Positions 9,401-13,382 of a stretch of 13,382 nt of DNA are shown here, one piece after another. Below the pieces are notes generated by a model, which worked only from the letters and a program-made list of their open reading frames with translations, did not search any database and was not told where the DNA came from. The translations under genes were made by a program, and so were the position numbers. The number at the start of each line of letters is the position of its first letter. The stretch's first letter is position 1. Source of the DNA: Gammaproteobacteria bacterium (GTDB lineage Bacteria > Pseudomonadota > Gammaproteobacteria > Methylococcales > UBA2780); contig QNFJ01000036.1 in NCBI GenBank assembly GCA_003646305.1, positions 1-13,382 on the forward strand. Reading direction: 5' to 3'.

Positions 9401-9502
9401 GTCCCCGAGCTAAAAGAGCGTATTTCAGCAAGGATTGATCTGCTTGCCAACTCTGCTGGAAGCTCAATTCAGTTGGTGACCCCTGGACTAAACAGCACTT
9501 AA
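6431..9502 (+). CDS. sbcC: SbcC, ATPase/coiled-coil subunit of SbcCD
   Basis: SMC-like ATPase (Rad50 family) that dimerises and, with SbcD, forms the DNA-end and hairpin nuclease. In 1023 residues: Walker A GPTGSGKT at 35-42, a Q-loop-type segment VLPQGKFRQLL, a long Glu/Gln/Lys-rich coiled coil from roughly 190 to 860 split in the middle by a zinc-hook CPVC at 509-512, then the ABC signature LSGGE at 922-926 and Walker B ending in D957-E958 (FIDEGFGSLD). All catalytic elements are intact and the hook sits at the centre, as expected. Length is close to E. coli SbcC (1048). A GAGG inside the end of sbcD lies 10 bases before the ATG. The gene ends 15 bp from the convergent GTPase gene. Confidence 0.97.
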   Translation: MRPLKLSMSAFGPFPTTETVDFRTLGESPLFLINGPTGSGKTTILDAICYALYGKTTGDEREGHQMRCDQAASDLLTEVTFEFQLAGKRFRIRRVPEQLRPRLKGEGFTDQKPEAQLQAIDESGETRLLVARKTGEATQEIQLLTGLTADQFRQVIVLPQGKFRQLLLAESADREKILSQLFETQLYKKVEERLKEKAKVIADEVKQLELRRTALLETASVEMQAELEKEIEEQVGLLAELKAQLDIAEKESRLAQRRLSDGQKLEADFKLHKEAEMALSTLLAEESQYQKNVIKLEAAQAAQQLNPVAQERQRCRTERNAALSADEQCSRALAEATGGLKAAEDNWQQQKLKKPQLEQIKQKQLALEGLLPRVVALKKAEETLKQSEGQLGLSRQKVTHLQDNQQQLEQQFKRDESDLKSQQAALQLLPLEEANLKERARLLRLKQALHKEQTALVLAQEMKVQLTTVLTAQQKETEVARQHHKTIALAWHTGQAALLAKTLEAGRPCPVCGSDEHPIPAESEQTLPTEAQLREAVEEADNFAEKVRALLNQQHAAARECEQIERKIREQLSELGEAAELETEVLEHQLGEMSQLVNKLLGSRKQLTTKEQALEALEDTLSQQKIAISEAAEQVTDWSNRQVAAQQDLENKQAELPEEQRIAGNIERDITQATAAWSQLAKVIDQADQEYRKSREALSHAEAQATVEKERLIRLQKLSDQVEKNWFEALSKSLFKNEELFMVAQQSADEMAQLTALIKRYNQQKLKAETTLKERAQRIEGKLPPALAELVVQEQVMLGKMKGATTDFHQKQARQQQLLDTQEKLTETAGQLVVLSERYKVVGRLSKVANGENSHNLSLQRFVLSVLLDDILMAATQRLKIMSKGRYQLIRKTEVTHRGRKAGLDLDVYDEYTGKSRPVATLSGGESFMAALSLALGLSDVVQGYSGGIQLDMLFIDEGFGSLDSDSLELAIKTLVDLQAVGRMVGVISHVPELKERISARIDLLANSAGSSIQLVTPGLNST

Positions 9503-9507
9503 AACCA

Positions 9508-9528
9508 GAAAGAGCTTTTACCGCTTTC
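9508..9528. terminator. Weak candidate bidirectional terminator
   Basis: GAAAGAGC (9508-9515) and GCTTTC (9523-9528) can form a 6-bp stem with a 2-base bulge and a 7-base loop, in the 15-bp gap between sbcC and the convergent GTPase gene and overlapping the end of the latter. T-rich but interrupted sequence follows on both strands (TGGTTTT on the - strand). It is poor by intrinsic-terminator standards; no better candidate is present between these convergent genes. Confidence 0.25.
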
Positions 9529-10444
9529 GTGATTTCTTAAAGCGCACTTTTCGGGCTGCTTTTTTAGCGGCTTTCTCTTCTCGAATAATAGCGAGCTCTG
9601 CGAGCTCTTTTTCCATCATTTCGGGGGTTTCCAGTGTGATTCTTCCGAGCGCACCGCTTCGTATCTCACCGATAAACAGTTTGCCTGTTTTATCGAAATC
9701 GATATGACCACCTCCGCTCAGGCAGCCTCTTTTTTTGCCAATAAGTTCCAGCAGTTCGTAGGAGCGATAGGGGAGCGCCTCAATCTGGTAGCGCATTTTG
9801 ATATTTTCTGGGTAAAACTCCAGCAAGAGTTCTGCAGCAAAGTCAGCGATATCAGCATACACCACAGCGGTATCTTTGATTGCGCCTGTTACGGCAAGCC
9901 GGTAACCGCTATTTTTGTTTTCAACATTTGACCAGAGAAGTCCCGGCGTGTCGATTAAGATGATGCCATTTCTAAGATTGATCCGCTGCTGTGTTTTGGT
10001 GACAGCCGGTTCGTTACCCGTTTTAGCAATGGCGCGCTCTGCAAGAGCGTTGATCAGCGTCGATTTGCCGACATTGGGAATACCCATAATGAGGCAGTTG
10101 AGCGAGCGGACATTGTCACCTTTGTTTGGAACTAGCTTTCGGCATAAGGTGGATAATTGCTTAAGTTTATCCGCTTTTTCGATGGACAGCGCAAGTGTTT
10201 TGACGTTTTTCTCTTGCTCAAGATAAAGCTGCCATTGTGCGGTTATAACGGGATCAGCAAGGTCACTTTTATTAAGGATCTTGACGCAGGGCTTATCACC
10301 ACGAAGTGATGCAATCATCGGGTTCTCGCTACTGAACGGGAGGCGTGCATCGAGCACTTCGATGATCAGGTCGACATTCGGGAGAATTTCTTTGATCTCC
10401 TTTTGCGCCTTGTGCATATGGCCGGGGTACCACTGTATCTGCAT
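9518..10444 (-). CDS. ylqF: Circularly permuted GTPase YlqF/RbgA, ribosome biogenesis
   Basis: A 308-residue member of the YlqF/RbgA family; in Bacillus subtilis RbgA acts late in assembly of the 50S ribosomal subunit. The GTPase motifs are in the permuted order diagnostic of the family: NKSD (G4) at 58-61, then GIPNVGKS (G1) at 121-128, a Thr near 149 (G2), and DTPG (G3) at 165-168. The N-terminus QWYPGHMHKA is the family hallmark and fixes the ATG start, although no clear ribosome-binding site precedes it. A C-terminal domain follows with KRGCLSGGG near 238-246, and the protein ends in a strongly basic tail (about 290-308) that could bind rRNA. E. coli K-12 lacks a clear orthologue, but the family occurs in other gammaproteobacteria; function here is inferred from the family. 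Confidence 0.93.
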   Translation of the reverse strand: MQIQWYPGHMHKAQKEIKEILPNVDLIIEVLDARLPFSSENPMIASLRGDKPCVKILNKSDLADPVITAQWQLYLEQEKNVKTLALSIEKADKLKQLSTLCRKLVPNKGDNVRSLNCLIMGIPNVGKSTLINALAERAIAKTGNEPAVTKTQQRINLRNGIILIDTPGLLWSNVENKNSGYRLAVTGAIKDTAVVYADIADFAAELLLEFYPENIKMRYQIEALPYRSYELLELIGKKRGCLSGGGHIDFDKTGKLFIGEIRSGALGRITLETPEMMEKELAELAIIREEKAAKKAARKVRFKKSRKR

Positions 10445-10475
10445 AAGAGGATCGGGTCAGATTAAAAGTAGGCCT

Positions 10476-10481
10476 ATTCTA
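10476..10481 (-). promoter_or_regulatory. Possible -10 box for the YlqF gene
   Basis: TAGAAT on the - strand lies about 32 bases upstream of the GTPase start codon. No convincing -35 is seen at 16-18 bases, and the remainder of the 92-bp gap 10445-10536 contains only a distant GGGTT/AACCC inverted repeat with a 20-base loop. Tentative. Confidence 0.25.
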
Positions 10482-10536
10482 TGCGGGTTGAGTGATTGGT
10501 GCGAGCTTTAACCCAGTTCTTCGAGTGATGATCTGA

Positions 10537-11676
10537 TTAATCTTTCTGCTTAAAAGGTAAGTGTTGCGTGATACGGTCTTGATAGGCGCTGATATGTTGT
10601 TTTTCAGCCGATATAAATTCCTCTATCGCTCGAGCAAAGCGGGGCTCCTTAATCCAGTGTGCGGAAGCCGTGATAACCGGCTCAAATCCTCGGCTGATTT
10701 TATGCTCACCCTGTGCACCGGAATCGAACTGAGCGAGGTTGTTTTCAATGCAATACTCAATACCCTGATAATAACAGACTTCAAAATGGAGATTATTGAA
10801 CGCTTCATAACAGCCCCAGTAACGTCCATAAAGCGTGTTACTACCAATTAGGCTTAATGCGGCACCGACATAACGACCCTCCTTAATTGCAAAAGTAAGC
10901 AGTAACCGCTCGGCCATCTGTTCTGCAATCAGTTTAAAAAAAGAGCGGTTTAGATAGGCGTTCATACGGTATTTTAGGTAGGTCATTTTGTAGAAGTCGA
11001 AAAAAACTTGCCACTGCTCATCGGATACCTCAATGCCTGATAGCCGAATTAGCTGTATACCTTGCTCTTTAATTCGGCGTCGTTCGCGTTTAATGTTTTT
11101 TCTCTTACGAGCACTCAATCGCTGCAAATACGCCTCAAAACTGGAATAACCTCGATTAAACCATTTGAACTGCACATCTTTTCTGATCAGGAGTCCCAGT
11201 GATTCGAGATGTTGCTGTTCATTTTGATCAACAAACAGACAATGCCAGGTTGCCGCTTCGTTATCTGCGTTCTCTTTCTGGAAGAATTGCAGAATCGACT
11301 CATAAACCATTTTATGATCGCTACCGTCCTTAATCAAAACACGCGTGCTCTGGCAGGGCGTGAAAGGAATAGCGGTTAACCATTTTGGATAATAATTAAG
11401 ACCATTTTGGTGAAAGGCATTGGCCCATCCCTGATCAAAAACGTACTCACCTTGTGAGTGCTCTTTTAAATAGAGTGGCATCAGGGCGATAATTTCGCCT
11501 TCTCTTTCAATCTTAAGGTGGCGAGGATGCCAACCTGTCGAGGGACTAACCGATCCACTTTCCTCGAGGGCGCTGAGGTATTCGTGTTGTAAAAAAGGCA
11601 CTTCTTGGCCTGCTATCTGGTTCCACTTTTTGCGGGGAAGTGTGGCAATGCTTTCGACAGAAGTTACCTTAATCAT
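10537..11676 (-). CDS. Predicted N-acyltransferase, PF04339 (GNAT/FemAB-like)
   Basis: A 379-residue protein of the DUF482/PF04339 family, related by fold to GNAT and FemAB peptidyl or acyl transferases and sometimes labelled peptidogalycan biosynthesis protein. Substrate and product are not established. Family hallmarks visible: early W-N-x-I and PFLQHEYLSALEESG (about 18-41), GWHPRHL (49-55) with IIALMPLYLK after it, a very basic stretch ARKRKNIKRERRR (189-201), GRYWGCYE (284-291), and the signature FDSGAQGEHKISRGFEP at 317-333 close to the C-terminus. No signal peptide or membrane helix is seen, so it is probably cytoplasmic. The ATG is kept because homologous N-termini begin with similar sequence, although upstream DNA lacks a clear ribosome-binding site. 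It is divergent from the DUF938 gene over 109 bp. Confidence 0.88.
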   Translation of the reverse strand: MIKVTSVESIATLPRKKWNQIAGQEVPFLQHEYLSALEESGSVSPSTGWHPRHLKIEREGEIIALMPLYLKEHSQGEYVFDQGWANAFHQNGLNYYPKWLTAIPFTPCQSTRVLIKDGSDHKMVYESILQFFQKENADNEAATWHCLFVDQNEQQHLESLGLLIRKDVQFKWFNRGYSSFEAYLQRLSARKRKNIKRERRRIKEQGIQLIRLSGIEVSDEQWQVFFDFYKMTYLKYRMNAYLNRSFFKLIAEQMAERLLLTFAIKEGRYVGAALSLIGSNTLYGRYWGCYEAFNNLHFEVCYYQGIEYCIENNLAQFDSGAQGEHKISRGFEPVITASAHWIKEPRFARAIEEFISAEKQHISAYQDRITQHLPFKQKD

Positions 11677-11703
11677 TTAATGGTTATTAAGTAGTTAGGT
11701 GAT

Positions 11704-11715
11704 CTATTTAAATAG
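11704..11715. repeat. 12-bp perfect palindrome in divergent promoter region
   Basis: CTATTTAAATAG is its own reverse complement and lies 27 bp from the start codon of the acyltransferase gene, within the AT-rich 109-bp divergent spacer 11677-11785. Another CTAT half-site follows at once (ATAG-TTTT-CTAT). It could be a regulator site controlling one or both genes, but AT-only palindromes arise easily by chance. No clear -35/-10 pair could be assigned elsewhere in the spacer. Confidence 0.3.
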
Positions 11716-11771
11716 TTTTCTATTAGTGGATTGTCTATTCTAAAAGAAGATATCATTAAGTCAATATCACA

Positions 11772-11788
11772 GAGAGGAACCTCATTTG
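11772..11788 (+). promoter_or_regulatory. Ribosome-binding site deciding a TTG start
   Basis: GAGAGG (11772-11777) is a strong Shine-Dalgarno sequence 8 bases before TTG at 11786-11788. No ATG or GTG at suitable distance precedes the conserved N-terminus of the DUF938 protein, so TTG is the most likely start. Confidence 0.7.
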
Positions 11789-12382
11789 ATCGTAGAAAAA
11801 CCCTTTTCACAAGCCTGTGAAAATAATAAAAAGCCCATTCTGGATGTCCTGAAAAGAGTCTTTTATAAATCCTGTGAAGTGGTTGAAATCGGCAGTGGTA
11901 CGGGACAGCATGCTGTCTATTTTGCAAAGAATTTACCACGACTGACATGGCAACCAACGGATCAATCGATTTATCTTGGTGGCATTTCACTTTGGGTTGA
12001 TGAAGCCGATTTGTGTAATGTTAAGCCACCATTACGGCTGGATGTTCGTGAAGAGGATTGGCCTATTGATAAAATTGAAGCGCTATTTACAGCTAATACG
12101 TTACACATTATGAGCTGGGAATCGGTAGAACTATTTTATCAACGATTAGGGCGCTATCTTTTGCCGGGTGCTAAGTTTTGCAGCTACGGGCCGTTTAACA
12201 TCAATGGCCAATACACCAGCGAAAGCAATGCTTCATTTGACCAGTGGCTAAAACAGCGCGATCCGCTCAGTGGGATTCGTGATCTGGAGGCACTTGTTGC
12301 GCTGGGGGAAGCAGAAGGGCTCTCTCTTAAAGACAATATTATGCTGCCAGCAAATAATCGTCTTTTGGTTTGGGAAAAATGA
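11786..12382 (+). CDS. DUF938 (PF06080) SAM-dependent methyltransferase-like protein
   Basis: A 198-residue protein of the DUF938/UPF0585 family, whose human relative is METTL26. A class I methyltransferase fold is expected, but the substrate is unknown. Visible elements: CENNKKPILDVL (11-22), the SAM-binding glycine motif VEIGSGTGQH (33-42), WQPTDQS (55-61) where the acidic residue after strand 2 would contact SAM, FTANTLHIMSWE (about 106-117), YGPFNINGQY, SNASFDQWL, GIRDLEAL and PANNRLLVW close to the end. All are family signatures and in order, so the gene looks intact and full length. It starts with TTG behind a good ribosome-binding site. It is divergent from the PF04339 acyltransferase gene and ends 11 bp from the convergent Sel1-repeat gene. 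Confidence 0.9.
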   Translation: MIVEKPFSQACENNKKPILDVLKRVFYKSCEVVEIGSGTGQHAVYFAKNLPRLTWQPTDQSIYLGGISLWVDEADLCNVKPPLRLDVREEDWPIDKIEALFTANTLHIMSWESVELFYQRLGRYLLPGAKFCSYGPFNINGQYTSESNASFDQWLKQRDPLSGIRDLEALVALGEAEGLSLKDNIMLPANNRLLVWEK

Positions 12383-12393
12383 TAAAAGTAGGA

Positions 12394-12947
12394 TCAACTT
12401 TCGGGTAATATTTTTAGCATTTCCAGAAATTCCTCTGCATCGAGCTGCTCGGGTGAGGCACTTTTGATTCCTTTACCGTAGTTTGTGGCGAGCATCACAC
12501 CCAAGTTAAATTGAGCCGTTGAGTCACCCTGTTCAGCTGCTTTTAGGAACCAGTCAGCCGCCGTTTTAGGATTGCGTTCAACACCCAACCCTTTTTCATA
12601 CGCTAAGCCAAGCTGTAGCTGACCACGCTGGTCTCCCAAGTCAGCCGCTTTTCTAAGCCACTCTGCGGCTTTGTTTAGGTCACGTGGGACGCCTTGTCCC
12701 TGTTCTGCCATGTTGGCTAAATTAATCATGGCAGAGGGGTTATTTCGGGAGGCGAGTGAGAGCCACTTAATGCGGGCCTCATCATATTGCCCATTTTATA
12801 GACCGCATAGGCTTCAAGTGATTCAACCGCCTCTTGGCTGGCTTTATCACGCCCTGCAAAGCCATCAACCTCGTCTGCCAGAGTAGTTTGATGAGGTAAG
12901 AGCATTAAGCTAATGGATAAAAGTATTGTGCGCAGGAGGGTATTCAT
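12394..12947 (-). pseudogene. Secreted Sel1-repeat protein gene with a frameshift
   Basis: Two overlapping reading frames together make one Sel1-repeat (TPR-like) protein of about 184 residues. The N-terminal frame starts at 12947 behind AAGGTGG, has a signal peptide (hydrophobic LLRTILLSISLMLL, likely cleavage after TTLA at about residue 24) and reaches AYAVYKMG near residue 53. The other frame then continues sensibly as YDEARIKWLSLASRNNPSA, followed by at least two Sel1 units (AMINLANMAEQGQGV with KAAEWLRKAADLGD; QLGLAYEKGLGV with TAADWFLKAAEQGD) and a third start (AQFNLGVM). One base is missing within 12787-12797 (AAAATGGGCAA on the - strand). As written, the first frame stops at a TGA overlapping an ATG of the second (ATGA), so reinitiation could still make a signal-less fragment. 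Family role is usually protein-protein interaction; the exact function is unknown. A sequencing or assembly error is a real alternative to true inactivation. Confidence 0.82.
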
Positions 12948-13009
12948 TTTTTAACCACCTTAAATTGGGAATTTTTAAAAAGGTTATCACACAAGAGAGG
13001 GGATGAATT

Positions 13010-13018
13010 TGCTAGAAT
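13010..13018 (+). promoter_or_regulatory. Extended -10 promoter candidate for gltX
   Basis: TGCTAGAAT fits an extended -10 element (TG, one base, then TAGAAT) ending 28 bases before the gltX ATG. No matching -35 is visible, which extended -10 promoters can tolerate. The 99-bp spacer 12948-13046 also has to hold the promoter of the divergent Sel1 gene, which I could not place. Confidence 0.45.
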
Positions 13019-13046
13019 GCACTCTTTTTCCAAACAGACTTTATTT

Positions 13047-13382
13047 ATGACCGTTCGCACTCGTTTTGCTCCAAGCCCTACCGGATATCTGCATGTTGGC
13101 GGGGCGCGTACAGCCCTTTTTTCGTGGCTTTATGCCCGTAAGCATGGGGGGGATTTTGTTCTTCGCATCGAAGATACTGATCTTGAGCGTTCTAATCAGG
13201 AATCGGTTAATGCGATTCTAGAGGGAATGACCTGGTTGGGTCTTGAATATGATGAAGGCCCTTTTTATCAGACGCATCGTTTTGATCGCTATAAAGAGGT
13301 GATTGATCAGCTGCTTAAAGAAGATAAAGCTTACTACTGCTACTGCTCGAAAGAAGAGCTGGATGAGCTCCGTGAAGGGCAG
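13047..13382 (+). CDS. gltX: Glutamyl-tRNA synthetase, 3' partial
   Basis: Class I aminoacyl-tRNA synthetase that charges tRNA(Glu) with glutamate in the cytoplasm; its product feeds both translation and haem synthesis. Only the first 112 codons are present and the frame runs off the right edge. The start FAPSPTGYLHVGGARTALF holds the HIGH-equivalent HVGG motif (16-19), followed by RIEDTDLERS, GPFYQTHRFDRY and AYYCYCSKEEL. C98 and C100 match the positions of the first two zinc ligands of the E. coli enzyme. Similarity to E. coli GltX is high throughout, with the N-terminus aligned to within no residues, which supports the ATG. The ribosome-binding site is weak (ACAGA). The KMSKS motif would lie outside the window. 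Confidence 0.96.
   Translation, partial: MTVRTRFAPSPTGYLHVGGARTALFSWLYARKHGGDFVLRIEDTDLERSNQESVNAILEGMTWLGLEYDEGPFYQTHRFDRYKEVIDQLLKEDKAYYCYCSKEELDELREGQ

Noticed and set aside
4371..9502. The SbcCD-RdgC cluster as a novel anti-phage or mobile-element system
   Set aside because: All three proteins are intact, typical housekeeping repair proteins of normal length; no toxin, reverse transcriptase, integrase or other defence partner is adjacent.
10485..10514. GGGTT/AACCC inverted repeat as a terminator between the acyltransferase and YlqF genes
   Set aside because: The stem is only 5 bp with a 20-base loop and no T-run on either strand.
11673..11990. Antisense 105-codon frame over the start of the DUF938 gene
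   Set aside because: It overlaps a conserved gene and the divergent promoter region and shows no family features.
12394..12729. Two separate overlapping genes (a small secreted protein and a Sel1 protein) coupled by ATGA
   Set aside because: The Sel1 frame remains open and Sel1/TPR-like well before its first ATG, while the end of the first frame looks like out-of-frame translation; one frameshifted gene explains both.

Overview
The window reads as ordinary chromosomal DNA of a gammaproteobacterium with moderate, slightly AT-leaning base composition. The best evidence is the rdgC gene (a family of beta- and gammaproteobacteria, here the same length as the E. coli protein), the rdgC-sbcD-sbcC order, and a gltX start very close to E. 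coli GltX. A marine or sulfur-oxidising lineage is possible, but the sequence does not settle it. No insertion sequence, prophage, CRISPR array, tRNA or rRNA was seen.

Layout. Positions 1-4255 hold the distal part of a heavy-metal efflux operon: the adaptor (cut by the left edge), then the large RND pump of the CzcA/CusA family. The outer-membrane channel gene is probably just upstream of the window. The two genes are separated by 164 bp that contain a perfect 9-bp hairpin. Positions 4371-9502 hold rdgC, sbcD and sbcC on the + strand, spaced by 12 and 2 bp and so probably one transcription unit. They encode a RecA-modulating DNA-binding protein and both subunits of the SbcCD nuclease that cleaves DNA hairpins and ends. 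Convergent to them on the - strand are a circularly permuted ribosome-assembly GTPase (YlqF/RbgA type, 9518-10444) and a predicted N-acyltransferase of the PF04339 family (10537-11676). Divergent from the latter is a DUF938 methyltransferase-like gene with a TTG start (11786-12382). On the - strand, 12394-12947 is a secreted Sel1-repeat protein gene that appears broken by one missing base. The right edge cuts gltX (glutamyl-tRNA synthetase, from 13047), read on the + strand and divergent from the Sel1 gene.

The genes form three unrelated functional groups (metal efflux, DNA repair/recombination, housekeeping and uncharacterised enzymes). I do not find convincing evidence for a new multigene system. 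The points most worth a second look are the frameshifted Sel1 gene, the hairpin and small ORF inside the efflux operon, the unusual transmembrane motif of the RND pump, and the two uncharacterised enzymes sharing a divergent promoter region with a 12-bp palindrome.
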